Origin: Mantis religiosa
Lineage: Eukaryota > Arthropoda > Insecta > Mantodea > Mantidae
Assembly: GCA_030765055.1 (NCBI GenBank)
Contig: CM060947.1
Coordinates: 58,689,235-58,753,234 of the forward strand
DNA length: 64,000 nucleotides
Reading direction: 5' to 3'
Shown here: positions 21,601 to 35,227 of the stretch, in pieces
Layout: each line of letters starts with the position of its first letter
Position numbering within the stretch: the first letter of the stretch is position 1
Notes under the pieces: generated by a model
Told to the model about the DNA's origin: nothing
The model's database searches: none
Seen by the model: the letters and a program-made list of their open reading frames with translations, nothing else
Position numbers and translations under genes: made by a program

Positions 21601-22504
21601 TTTAGTCCAAGGTGTGGAAAGGTAATAACTGAAATTTTCAGTCTAACTCTATCTTTGCAATATTGTTTCGCTTTATAAGTAGGGAAAATCTGTCATTAAG
21701 TATTGCAATAACTTTAAGAAAATGTCGCTGGATTAGATAACTTTGCAACTGTGTTTCCAGCACTGACTTCTTCTTAAGGAGTTACAGCGTTAGTGTAGTA
21801 AACTAAATAATTCTAAAAGAGTAAGAGTTAAAGCCGAAATCTTTCTTTTTGTAAATTAAAGACGCCTCCACTCCGTAATGCAATGGCGAGGAGCATCACA
21901 AAAAGTAGGAGAGGATTCTTAATTACTTTCATTATTCATGATTCGTTCGCAGACGTCGCTTTTAAATGGTAAGGAACGAAATGAAAAAGAATATACTCGC
22001 TGAGGGAGGATAAAATCAGTAAGGTATATACAGTTGCCAACGCAGAGAGACATTCAGTCAAAGCAGAAATTCTTTCTGTTATACGTGCTGGCATAAATAC
22101 TATATGTTAAAATACAAAATAAATGAACTGATAGCAAGTGTAAATAATTACTTAATGAGATACAGATTCGCACCTAACTTTCTCTACCATTACAAATTTG
22201 CATATTTGACTTATAACTTAATGTACTCATTAAAATGTTAATATAGCATTCATGTTACTTTTTCTGCTCATTAATAAACATAACATTCTTACAAAAACTT
22301 ATTCTTCTTATGTTTCATTATAATCGAGAGAAGCATTTGCAAAAATTGTTTTAATTACACATTCCCTTGTAGTTACAATGGAAATAGGGTAATACTATAG
22401 GCCTTAAGAGCTAATCAACTATTTTAAGAGTAAGTCATTTAGTAATGGATTCAAATTCTAATCTCTTTACATCGGCAAGGGAAACAAGACAATTGAACTT
22501 CCTA
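21601..22504. other. Unannotated A+T-rich DNA
   Basis: No gene or repeat recognised on either strand. Confidence 0.4.
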
Positions 22505-22730
22505 AAAGGGTAGAGCCAGACTGGAAAATTCAATGCTATAGCCGGGATTTGAACCACGGTTCTTCTGGTTCCCGTCCAACCGATCTAACTAGTATGGCCA
22601 ACATGCCGACATGACATTAAATTCTCCAACTGACTCGTGTTTTTCCCGGTAAACCACTTAGGAGTTCTCATAAACACATGAGTCAACTACCTTAATGGCG
22701 ACTTACTATGCTGTAAGTAGTTTAAGGCCC
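22505..22730 (-). mobile_element. tRNA-like repeat family 4, leading into a satellite array
   Basis: The complement carries the tRNA-like core: the B box GGTTCAAATCCCGG and an A-box region GCCATACTAGTTAGATCGG. Before it come GAGTCAGTTGGAGAATTTAA and AGTGGTTTACCGGG, as in the copies at 47976 and 48276. Its plus-strand right edge (CTTACTATGCTG ... GGGCTTTATA) runs straight into the 70/71-bp array, so the array monomer looks like an amplified end segment of this family. Confidence 0.75.
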
Positions 22731-23155
22731 GGGCTTTATAGTTCGGACCACTATTAGGTACAATTAATGGAAATTAATTGTTCTTTCACACTTAAAGGCC
22801 TTGGCTTTATAGTTCGGACCACTATTAGGTCAACTAATGGAAATTAGTTGTTCTTTCACACATTAAGGCCCGGGCTTTATAGTTCGGACCACTATTAGGT
22901 ACAATTAATGGAAATTAATTATTCTTTCACACATTAAGGACCGGGCTTTATATTTCAGACCACTATTAGGTCAACTAATGGAAATTAATTGTTCTTTCAC
23001 ACATTAAGGCCCGGGCTTTATAGTTCGGACCACTACTAGGTACAATTAATGGAAATTAATTGCACCTAATAGTGTTCTTTCTTAGTATGAAAGAACAATT
23101 GATTTCCATTAATTGTACCTAATAGTGGTCCGAACTATAAAGCCAAGACCTTAAG
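22727..23155. repeat. Alternating 71/70-bp satellite (A-B-A-B-A) ending in an inverted unit
   Basis: GGGCTTTATA (or TGGCTTTATA) recurs at 22731, 22802, 22872, 22943 and 23013, so spacings are 71, 70, 71 and 70. The alternation has a cause: units 1, 3 and 5 read AGGTACAATTAATGG, while units 2 and 4 read AGGTCAACTAATGG. The repeated unit is therefore a dimer. The last unit is followed by an inverted copy (about 23087-23150, TTGATTTCCATTAATTGTACC through CCGAACTATAAAGCC with small changes). The array thus ends in an imperfect palindrome. Confidence 0.88.
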
Positions 23156-23279
23156 AGTTGTGTCTGTCCGCTCTGATACTCTCCAGATATATCTTCTCTC
23201 TCTTGGTATTCTCTTTCCGTCTATGGTCTTTCTGCCTTTCTGTCTTCTTCCTGATGTCCATAATTGGCGTCTTGAATCA

Positions 23280-23830
23280 GGTCTTCAAGTCTGATAATCT
23301 GAATCTTCAATTTCTCTTGGTCCTATTTCCCTCCGACGATCTCTTAAATTATATTCTTTTCTCATAGATTGAAATGTTCTTACATTTCTTTCTTGAAATA
23401 TTTTGTCGTGGGTCATATATTCCTCCAACGCCTTAACGGATATTATTTGAGACATATTTTCTAAATATACATAATCTTCTGCATCTCTTAAGATGTTCAA
23501 TAAACATTTTCCTTGAAGATTCCTTCGACCGTCTTTTACTAGTTCACTATATTTATTGCACTCAAAAATAACATGTTCAGGCGAATCTACATTGCTCACA
23601 TAAATCTGAGTTCTTCTTCCCTATTCTTTTTAAATATACATTGTATGGTCCATGTCCTGTAACAAAATGGAAAAAAAGTCCTTTTCTTGGTTCCAATTTT
23701 ATTTCTAATGTTCCAATTTTAGCCTCTCTTTAATGTCCGGAAATAAATCATATACTCTTCTTCATACGTGTGCATTATCCCACTCTTCTTGCCATTCTTG
23801 TAATAAATAATTTTCCATACTTTCTTAGAA
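23280..23830 (-). pseudogene. LINE C-terminal zinc-binding region relic (R1/Jockey-like)
   Basis: Minus-strand pieces in order: WQEEWDNA near 23795, RVYDLFPDIKERL near 23750, TGHGPYNVYLKRIG near 23660, then the Cys/His block with CEQC and SPEHVIFECNKY near 23600-23560. This is the layout of the C-terminal region of R1/Jockey-type LINE ORF2 proteins, downstream of the reverse transcriptase and thought to bind nucleic acid. Frame changes separate the pieces, but the last 104 codons (23599-23285) are open. No reverse transcriptase remains. The copy is truncated and dead. Confidence 0.7.
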
Positions 23831-24594
23831 CTGCATCTTTTCCCCAACTGAATAGCGACAAGCCTTTAAAATTTTGAAAATGTCAAAATAATAATAACGG
23901 ATAGCTTTGAAATGGCTAATGCTGCGAATTGTATCTCTTGCCATTGGTTCTAAAATAGAGTTAAGTAAATTTATTTGTGTAACTTAGCTCCACTGTAGAA
24001 TATGTTATTTTACCTGCTCTAGCTAGGTGATAGAGTAACAAAGAACATGCCTTTATAGTTTAGGTGCCATATATGACGTAGATATTGAGTATTGTCATCC
24101 ATAATTACAGAACACAAAATGAGCTGTTTAAACCACGAAACATGGATATGGGAGAATAGTAGATACACAAATTGGGCTGCATTGTCACCGCATGTACTTA
24201 ACTAGTATTTACATGTATAATTATCTATATAATTAAGTATATTTAATTGGAGTAGTCACATTAGGCATCCATGTCATGTAAGCTTCTTTCCTGTAAACGT
24301 CACTGCCTAAAGCTTGATCCTTAGCTTCTGCATGCTTAATCGTAAGCACAGTAGTAATACATCGTTACGCTTGTGGTATTAGATACTGGAGTGTTCAAAT
24401 ATTCAGTGAAGCAAGAGATGCCAATAAATAGAAAAAGATAAGCTCTGATTTTTTATATTCGTTTGAATTTCTGTATTCACTACAGGTTCATACAACCGGT
24501 TGTAGGCCGTGTTTTAGAATCATCGACCATTTGTTCAAATAGGCAATTCAAATGACATTAGGTATGGTAAAATAGCTATAGTGCTTCACTTTTC
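23831..24594. other. Unannotated
   Basis: The part near 23831-23960 may be a further decayed stretch of the same LINE; beyond it nothing is recognisable. Confidence 0.35.
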
Positions 24595-24812
24595 ATTGTG
24601 TGCGACTGGACTGGACTACGCTGAGGAGACTCGGCACGGAGATAATGGAGGTGAAATGGTAGGACAGGAAATTCGAGGGATGTAAGTAACACCCGCCGCA
24701 TTCGCCTAACGACCCGGTAAAACCTCCGAAAAACCCCATGGGTCAGGTAGGTTAGACCCGGAAATCGAACCCGGACTTTCCGAAACCACACACGAAAACG
24801 CATTAGCCATTT
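24595..24812 (-). mobile_element. tRNA-derived SINE, family 7
   Basis: On the minus strand it begins near GCAAAATGGCTAATGCG (A-box region) and has the B box GGGTTCGATTTCCGG. The post-head GGGTTTTTCGGAGGTTTTAC, GAATGCGGCGGGTG and a CCATTTCACCTCCATTATC tail follow. Single copy in the window. It produces a 75-codon frame that I regard as non-coding. Confidence 0.65.
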
Positions 24813-25073
24813 TGCTTACGTCATTACGTAGGACTATTTGCTTCTGTTTCAGTTGCATCATTTATAAGTGTTCCGGTAGTGCTAAAATGACATACTGATC
24901 GCAGCGTGCTAAGTTCTATTAGGCGCACTAATGTTAATTAAGCTTTGATTGTTACATCAAATCACAACTGTTTGTATATTATTTATTGTATATTTCCTAT
25001 ACATCGTAGCCTTTATAATATAAATACCAAAGGATTCGTATTACATACTATTTACTCCGTAATAGCTAATGAG

Positions 25074-25735
<662 letters not shown>

Positions 25736-25742
<7 letters not shown>

Positions 25743-25835
25743 AGTCACATTCGAGATAAATCACACATCTGAACATTTCTAAGCAATAATAAAGTCACAT
25801 TCGAGATAAATCACACATCTGAACATTTCTAAGCA
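25736..25835 (+). repeat. 50-bp tandem duplication at the end of the AAT array
   Basis: AAAGTCACATTCGAGATAAA occurs at 25741 and again at 25791, followed both times by the same TCACACATCTGAACATTTCT. The unit includes two AAT steps of the array end, so the duplication probably arose by slippage at its border. Confidence 0.92.
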
Positions 25836-25904
25836 TATAGACGTTTTTTGTTTACATTTCCGCAACTACGCTTTTTATCCAAGTGTTTAGGTTTATAGAT
25901 TCTT

Positions 25905-26135
25905 CTCGAACAGGTTTCGAGTTCGAATCCCGTCCCGATTGTGCACCGAGAGGGTTGGCTTAGGTGGTTTCATCTCTGCCCTACATTCGGAATGTGCGGG
26001 TTCGATTACCGTAACTGACCTATCTGGGGTTTTCCCGCCTCGCCAGGTAGATGCTGAGTGGGTTAATTACATCACCGAATTTAATTTTCTGTCCCTCCAT
26101 CTCATCTCTATTGTCATTTCACATTATCTCTCATC
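25905..26135 (+). mobile_element. tRNA-derived SINE-like element, family 8
   Basis: Two B-box-like strings occur, GAGTTCGAATCCCG (about 25919) and GGGTTCGATTACCG (about 26000). Between them comes CACCGAGAGGGTTGGCTTAG. Then follow GGGGTTTTCCCGCCTCGCC and GATGCTGAGTGGGTTAATTAC with a CTCATCTCTATTG-type tail. It looks like a dimer, or two tRNA-like heads in series. Confidence 0.5.
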
Positions 26136-26480
26136 TGGTGATCTCTTTTAGGGTAGAATTGTCGGCGAGTGTTTCGGCGTTGCATGGTGGGATGATATAC
26201 TCTTGATAAACCTTCCTCCTACGGTAGGACGGTCGGAGGTCTCCGAAGCGGTCTTTCCGGACCACAGTAGGATGTAAAGTGCAGGTACCCTGCCCTCTAT
26301 ATTTTCATGTCTCATTGGGACGGCTGCCCTCTGTCTCTTCTCGCCCGATCCTTCCTCCTGAGGTTGCTCCCCTTGGAGGCATAGGTACAACAGACCTAGT
26401 TTGGACCTCCTTGCCAAATCCCCCCCCCCCCAGTAGCGTAATCCAGTTCAGTTCCAGGTGTCTACAAAGAGCATAATTCA
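26136..26480. other. G+C-richer unassigned block ending in poly(C)
   Basis: The stretch has overlapping 65-89-codon frames on both strands, none with a domain I recognise, and a 13-bp C run near 26420. It may be the rest of the preceding repeat. Confidence 0.3.
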
Positions 26481-27239
26481 AAAACGGACAGTAATAAAAT
26501 ACCAAACATCAAAGGAAGCATTTCAACAAAATTACCCCACCCCATACTAAACTTTACAAGGAAATGATTACTTCGGTCTGTCTATAACCATCAGGATTAA
26601 AAACTCATATGTTTAATAGGTGGTCATAAGAAATAAAATATTTGTGTACAATTTGAATGAATATTCTCAGAAATTTCGTTTATTTGATTGAGATAAATGA
26701 AAGTTCACTAAATAGAAAATTGAAGCTAATTAACAACTCTATTCAAATAAACATTTTCGTAGTGTCAATTTCTTCCGAAATATTCCAAGTTGCAAGTTAA
26801 ACTCTTCCTTAGGCGCCAAATAATAATTAAGAGTGCCTGAAACTACAACGTGATTCTTATTCTCTCCCTTTTAATTTCTCTCCTTGCACATATGTAATAG
26901 GTTAGAAAACATTGAACTCTATCCTAAAATTCCAGAACAATATTTCATTGGAAATATATGAGGAAATAAAAGCACAAACCCACCATTTCTAATAATATGA
27001 GTATTTGGTGAACGAAATCGCTGTTCACGAAGATAAACATCTATTGGCTGTTCTCCTAATATATATTCTAATGGTATCATTATGTATCAACAGCTAACAA
27101 TAACCGCCGATCATGAATGTGCTCATTTGACCCGTGCATCGTTTATTTCAGGGTCCCCAACTCAGTTACATGTAACGTATTAATGTCTCTGTGACATGGT
27201 AATTACTGCCCTGAATTAACGATAAGGGCGCTGAAGAAA
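26481..27239. other. Unannotated A+T-rich DNA
   Basis: Nothing recognisable on either strand. Confidence 0.4.
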
Positions 27240-27380
27240 GCTAAAGGCTGATCTAATGATTAGAAAAAATTCAAAGTACCAGCAACCCAACGTCTACGAG
27301 ATAACACCATTGCGGTATGATCCAAAGGAGAACGGCCGCCGATAGGACCATTGTAGTCAAATAGAACAATAATGAAAAAA
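27240..27380 (+). mobile_element. SINE family 3, 3' end only
   Basis: CTGATCTAATGATTAG, ACCCAACGTCTACGAG, CCAAAGGAGAACGGCCGCCG and a short A-rich tail match the 3' end of the copies at 14015, 17503 and 54754. The head and most of the body are missing. Confidence 0.8.
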
Positions 27381-28159
27381 GGGAAAAGCAGTCATGCTTA
27401 CAGAATGCAGAACTTGCATTCCTTTTCTTCATCTCTTATTAGCAACTTCGCTTTTTCCCTTTCCTCGCCTACTTACTCAGCAGTAAGCTCCCCTCTGGAT
27501 CTTCTATGCTTGGGGATCAGAGAGCTGCTTTGACTGCCATCAGACTATTGAGATGGCTGACATTTCCTTACTATGGTAAATTCCTCCATCTGGTCTTTCA
27601 TTTCTCTCTCCAACATTTTCTAGCATGTAGGCTAGTATAATAAATGGAGGTTGCAATTTACATGATTCTGAAACTCAGTTTACATGATCAAACCTTTTAT
27701 AAAATCAAGAGCTTATTAGCAAAATTATCAAAAATGATAAATTATTTTAATTTACAAAATACTCTTTAACTAGCAGAATCCTTAGCTTTATGCACAGTAC
27801 TGGGTTAAGTTTAGATATTCTTCTTTGCCCCCTCGTTTAATTTTCTACCACAATCGCCAAAACAACCTTCACTTCTCGTGTTTCCTTCTCTCCCTCTATT
27901 CCCCATATCTATCACTTCTTACTCTGTTACCGCCAAATCCTCTGTCATTCTCTCTCCCTCTTTTCCCTTCCAGTGCTCTCAAACTCTTTCCCAAATTGTG
28001 TTTCACCGTTTACATGTCAAACAGCTCTTAAAATCCGTAAAAACTCATATGTGGCACTTATTAAAATTAAAATGTATATGTAAATATGGAACTCTAGTAC
28101 TACGTAAGATTAGTGCCTTTTCCTAGGATTTGCGAGAGGAAAACAGTTATACGTTTCTT
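27381..28159. other. Unannotated
   Basis: A pyrimidine-rich stretch at 27870-27980 creates overlapping frames on the plus strand with no domain. It may be a complement-strand relative of the purine-rich repeat near 13870, but the match is weak. Confidence 0.35.
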
Positions 28160-29270
<1,111 letters not shown>

Positions 29271-30139
29271 TCGAGATTATGTAAATAACAAAACTTCTCA
29301 GGGACATTCATTATACTCATAAACTTAAAATATTTTATTTTCAAAGAGCTTAATTATTTGGAAGATATTTCAGTTATTGGAATGATTTGCTCCGTTAGAA
29401 GCATCTGTTTCGAGAAATTAATCATGAACACGACAAACCAATTTTCTAATTGGGAGTAAATTGTTGTTATACGTACAAAATTTCTTGATAGTTAATTATT
29501 GCGCAATTGCGTGAGAGTTTCAATAATTCATATAAAATTGGAAATTAACAAAAAAAGATTCTTAGCTTTATTATGATAAGTTTTTTCTGATCTGCTCCTC
29601 CACAGAACTATTTTTCCCCCTTTCGCCTTGAGACAGGAACATTATGAATGGTGACTGGTAAACTAGTGTATTTTTTATTTTTTATTACTTTCAACTACTA
29701 AAATGACACAGAAATGGCAAGTGATAATACCAAAATTCAAAATAACGTTGAATTTTTAAGAAACAAATTTATATACAACAGACTTTAAATTTAGTTCGGC
29801 TTAAATCGTGACAGTGAAATACCCACTGGTCTAAGCATAATTTAATAATCTTTTAAGTTTTAAAGCTCGTTTCATACCCTTTGTATCTTGTATTTTAACA
29901 TAAAGTTTATGTTTACAGAGATACAAGATTCTGATAACTATATCCATCGAGATTAAAAGACTTTTTGAAATTGCTTTTAGGTAGAACATTATTGATGACC
30001 CACTACAGCTGTACTGTAGTGAAAGAAAGAAATTCGGAGCGCTGAGTATAAACCACGTATGGGCTTACTGTAGTTCATAATATTTATTACTAAAAATATG
30101 AATACCTTAAATGGTTACTTAAATTTTAACTGGTGACGT
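29271..30139. other. Unannotated A+T-rich DNA
   Basis: Nothing recognisable on either strand. Confidence 0.4.
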
Positions 30140-30290
30140 GTGAAGCTTGGAATCTGGGGATCCGAGTTGAACTGTCGTGCCGGCCACTCCGACCTCGGGT
30201 TTTCTCATAGTTACCCTGGGCGTAGGGAAAATGCTGGATGCTTCCCCTTCCACCAAAATTTCCTTTTCACCATTTCCTTTTATCTGCCCC
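30140..30290 (+). mobile_element. SINE-like fragment
   Basis: GAGTTGAACTGTCGTGCC is a decayed B box. CTCGGGTTTTCTCATAGTTA, GGAAAATGCTGGATGCTTCC and a TTTCCTTTTC-type tail follow, resembling the elements at 37835 and 50516. Confidence 0.4.
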
Positions 30291-31699
30291 ATTTCTGAGG
30301 TATACAGAACACATTTGTGTGTAGGATAATGGAATTTGTGCTCTGGACAAATTTCTTCTTAAAGTTTGACAAAACTGCTAAGGCTCCCATCTTGGGAGTG
30401 GGTTTCTCTGCCAAGAGGTTTCCGAATTGACAGAGCCTTAGGAAACTAGCAGAATCAGTATTGGTCATGTTGTAACGTTAAGGACCCCATCCTTACTGAG
30501 GACATCGTCTTTCAGATTAGTCGCTCTTCAGGACTCTCTTTCATCCATTCCTTTCAAGGGTCATGTTAAAGCTAAAAATACTACTTTATAAGCCATTTAT
30601 GGTGCAGTTCTCCAGTAACTGGGGGTCTCTTCGTTTTCTTGCATCTATCTTCTACGTAAATTTAAAGTTAATGTCATTCCATCTAGAATATCTCCGGTAA
30701 CCTACTTACAAAACAAAGCTCTAAGAAACTAATATTTTGTTATCGAATTCAAATGGACAGTTGTTTTAAACCACATATACCAATTATTACAAATTTAAAT
30801 TCAAGTGATGACTAACAATCGCAGGTTTAAAAATATCAGTTTACAAGCAGCAGTTCATGTCAGGCAAGTGTATTTGTTTACAAATACTGTCGCCCGGGTA
30901 TACACCAGTGAAACAAGTTCTAATCTACACTTGTTCATGTATTATTCATGACCCACAACTCACCTTAGGTCCGTCTTTGCTCCTTGAGGAATCAGAATCA
31001 ATAACAAGTAACAGTAACACGATATAAGAACACTCGCAAAAATGAAAAACGTATAGTTTCATAAAGAGTATTTTACACATAATTTGTTCCCTAGAACTCT
31101 TGCATTTTAAGAGAGCCATGTCGTAAGGACTGATCAAAATTTAATTGTAAAAAATATAATTTGTTACATTCACATGACTTTCTTTACTCACTCTTCTACA
31201 AATAAGTTTTGTAAAACCTTATTGTATCTACATTGCAAATCGCATTGAACTTTCAATACATAGTTACACAAATTATTAACGCACAGCGCAAATAGAGGGA
31301 GAAGATGTTTAAAGAAGGTGTCGCCATCAGATGCATTTGAAACCCTCTACACTACATACGAACATGAAAAGATAAAAGCGAATAAAAATTTATCACTTAG
31401 AAAAGAAATTATAAGTATTTGAAAATTCAAAGCAATAACAAATTATATTTCGGAAATTGTTAACTTCACAAAAACAAAGTTGTCACAAGTCATTCTATAA
31501 AGAAGACTTCAAAGTTGATTTCAGACTTATGAAAATCATCAGCGCAATTTTAGGAAATAAAACGTACAATAAAACAATTTTCATGTAGAGGGTATTTTGG
31601 GGTGGGAATTTTCCTTAAAATTTGCGACTGGCACCTTAGGAACATATTTAACTTAAGTACTAAGTGTATTTACCTGAATTTTGTTTTCGAATTGTATTG
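30291..31699. other. Unannotated
   Basis: The stretch has no recognisable gene or repeat. A G+C-richer patch lies at 30340-30540. Confidence 0.4.
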
Positions 31700-31707
31700 C
31701 CCCCCCC

Positions 31708-31754
<47 letters not shown>

Positions 31755-31763
31755 ACACACATA
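31700..31763. repeat. (C)n(AC)n tract upstream of a SINE
   Basis: A run of 10 C followed by about 26 AC units, with AT interruptions near its right end, abuts the SINE head at 31764. Confidence 0.92.
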
Positions 31764-32112
<349 letters not shown>

Positions 32113-32439
32113 GAGCAGACACTGCGCTAACGCTCTTGTTTATTCAGAAGTTTTAAAGCACGTGTTTCATAAAATATTTTTAATGAAATACATTTCCTCT
32201 TATCTGCTAAGAGAAAATAATTATTTTTTGGAGAGAAGGCTCAATGGGCCTCAAAACATGTATTTCCACTGAAACCCCGACGTCAAGTTAAAGTTAGGAG
32301 GTAGAGAAAGTAAATATAAACAATCCCTACAGGATATATCACACACGGTTTGCTCTCCGGAGCCTGCAATTATTAGTAATAAACATTTATTATCAAAAAT
32401 AGCTGTTAAGTATGTTAACATATTCTCTACACTATCACC

Positions 32440-33190
32440 ACCACCTAACCACCATCCACTAGCTAAAAAGCAATCTCTATGCCAGTAAGGGATGCAATCC
32501 CGGTATGGCAGCAGTCGAAGGATCCTCCTTCGTGGAGGAGGAATCCCTTCAACGACCTCTGTGCTTAAAAAATATTCTCTACACTCAGTTGGCAGTTACT
32601 TTTCCTGAAGGAGCACAATAGGTGCCCTATGCTCATATTCTTAAGGCAGCATATACAACATGTTTACGCCAGAGGTTCTACTCCCATTAGTCCTGGACCC
32701 GTAGGACCAAGGACCCGGGCCTCCTTCTACCCGGGAGCCGAAGCTCCGGGGTTCTTTCCATAGGGCAATATCTGGAGTCTAAAAAGCCCCCCGCCCATTG
32801 ACTCGAAAATCAAGACGGGTGGAAGTGGAAACGCCACTTACGCGCGTCAACCTCGCAGGGAATACTACCGAAAATCTCGGTGGGGTCGCCTGGTGATCTA
32901 GCACACCTTCTACTAGCTCTGCATGCTAGTACCCGGGACTTATTAGGCAACCCTCTGCTCCCTCCGGGCGGCCGTAGCCTGGCCAGATGTACCCAATTCC
33001 CCGAGGGTGTCGGGAACACACTGTCTCCTCGAGTCCAACACAATCCGAACAGCTCCCAATCAGGGATGGGCTCGAATGTTCGGCCCGAGGTTCCTCTGGT
33101 AACGTCAGAGGTATCACGAGTGCTAAGGGTCCGCAGCACCCGCACCTCGGCAGCTGAAGGGGACGGTTCCCCTCCCCTACAGTAGCATAT
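32440..33190. other. G+C-rich unassigned block (possible LINE 5' region)
   Basis: From about 32690 to 33185 base composition changes sharply to G+C-rich in an A+T-rich setting, with frames of 63-111 codons open on both strands. No domain is recognisable in them. A palindromic stretch, GGATCCTCCTTCGTGGAGGA, lies near 32519. G+C-rich non-coding blocks like this are common in 5' untranslated regions of insect LINEs, but no reverse transcriptase follows in either direction at the right distance. It could also be a rare gene exon. The 32111-32439 gap before it holds nothing recognisable. Confidence 0.35.
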
Positions 33191-33956
33191 ACAACATAAT
33201 TAAATGCCTCTGAGGAAGTTCTAGCTTTCAGCTTCGAATTGCACTTTGTAATTTAATGACAAACATTAAATCCTCTCAGTCGGCTGCTGGAGGCCTATGG
33301 AACTATCTAACCAATCATAATCGACCTGGGAGTTCGTCTTACTAAAATGACTGGTTCGCGAATTACAAGCAGGCACTCTATTGGCCGATGGAGGAGTGTA
33401 AATTCTCCTCCACTTTGGGAGAATATATGATTTTATATCCTCATATATTCCCATGCACATCATTCTCCCTTTCTTCCATGTACTACCTGAATTTTCTAAA
33501 AACGAAAAGCCTTGAAAATTTAAACCCTATTTTAGAATGATACGTAAGACAGTCGTTTGCTGGGCTGTTTTTTAATGACTATTATGAAATCAAGACTGTT
33601 TTAGAACTTATAAAACGTTTAGGATATTTTTTTCTGAACTGCTATTCCACTATTTTTTTACTTTTATTATTTTTTTATTTACTTGTTTTACTTTAAATGA
33701 TGGGAACGGGTACTGGGTAAGTCTTTTAGAAATTATTTTTATTACCTTGTACTGTGAGACAATAGGAAGGGATGTATTGGCTTAAATGGTTATTAGATCT
33801 GCGTTTGTTACAAGTGATAAATGTATGGCTCCAGAGAACGCAGGGTTTTCTTCCGTATATAGGTTCATCTCTGCTCCTTTAAAAATATACGTATGTGCTT
33901 ACCTAGCACAGTGTCTCCTCGCCATACTTCCAGCAGCCAATGTAGTGTACCAGCAA
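33191..33956. other. Unannotated; includes the likely 3' flank of the minus-strand LINE
   Basis: About 33785-33956 directly follows the LINE coding end on the minus strand and may be its 3' untranslated region. The rest is A+T-rich without features. Confidence 0.35.
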
Positions 33957-35227
33957 CTAACCACACTGCAAAGTTATGAAATTTCGTGTCTTTGAAGCGA
34001 AACTCCAGTTTACCAACTGTGGCACCGAACGTAAGCATTCCTCTGGACGAAGTTTATGTAAGGCGTCTCGGAGGGTGATCCAAATCAAGTCAGCCCGCTG
34101 ACAGTTGTCCAGGCGACGCTCAACTGTATCATCTTCCACACATATTCCACAGATCTTCGAATTTACTCTCCCGTGACACCACATCTCTGCAATAGGAACC
34201 GTTTCATTAACAACTTCATAAACAGTTCCTCTCCAGATCGAAGGAAGGTTACAGTTGGTTGCATTGGCCCAAATACATTTCCAATCCCGACTGCATTTTG
34301 TTTACACATTAGGTAGTTGTGCACCTGGCTCCGTCAAGTGACGATAGAGGTTCTTGGTAGTCAGAAAATTCTCCAGTCGCTCCCCGGAATTTTCAAGAGC
34401 ACGAAGCTTGGCTACCATACGTTGAAATTTCCGTGTCGGTCTCTTCACGGTATGTAACTGGTCATGCCAAAACTTCTTGTCAATCGGAGACTCACTGCCA
34501 AGAAACGAGGACAATCCTCTCTTTCCCAACAGCGCCATACACTTGTTGTCAACATCCACTAGACCACAACCACATTTCTTTAGAGGAAGACGCAATTGCG
34601 GGCGAGCAACTCGATATGCTTTCCCCGTCCACAGGAAGTATCCCAGCAGAGTCTCAAAACGTTGGGCGAACTGCTTAGGGAGCGGCAAAATCTGCGCCAC
34701 ATACCACAGTTTACTCAGGGCATAAGTATGAATGTACCAGACGCGTTGCAACAACGTTAGATTTCGAGAGCAATCTTCATGTAAGTTAAAACGTAGTGCG
34801 TTTAGCCTCTGAGTCCAATTAAGAGAAATCATTTCTGTTAGCTTAGAGGTAAATATAACCCCTAGTATAGTGGTCTGTGTAACCACCTTCATATGCAACA
34901 ATGTTGGTGGATGTTTTCAGGTGCAAAGTGGAAGGATTTCTGATTTGTGGGCGTTGAGCTGAGCTCCTGAAGTTCGACTGTAAGTCACAATCATCGTGGC
35001 TATCTCTTCCATATCCTGGTGATCTTTGGCCAAGACCGTCACGTCATCCGCGTAAGCCATTACTTTAAGGCGTTCCCCAGCTATAGTAAAGCCTTGCAGT
35101 CTATCTTGTAGCATCTGGAGTAATGGATTGAGTGTCAAGGCAAACAGTCCCTGCCTGTGATTGTCGTATTGGAATAGGTGCCGACAAAAAGCCGTTACAA
35201 AGTATTCTTGACGACGCTTGACGTTAA
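33957..35227 (-). pseudogene. Non-LTR retrotransposon (LINE) reverse transcriptase to C-terminus, well preserved fragment
   Basis: The minus strand encodes the second half of a LINE ORF2. The order is RQGLFALTLNPLLQML (about 35160-35110, the palm entry, where the usual residues after RQG seem deleted), then the catalytic motif AYADDVTVLAKD with YADD at 35054-35043. A long thumb/connection part includes LGYFLWTGKAYRVARPQL, and a Cys block CGICVEDDTVERRLDNCQ comes near the end. The frame stays the same over 1.27 kb with only two stop codons (34917-34919 and 34302-34304), so the copy is young compared with the other LINE relics here. It is 5'-truncated near 35227. I cannot fix its clade; the FLW...P and Cys block suggest an L1/Tx1-like type. 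Confidence 0.82.

Noticed and set aside
32810..33185. G+C-rich block considered as an rRNA fragment
   Set aside because: I recognised no conserved rRNA core segment; open frames and composition do not decide its identity.
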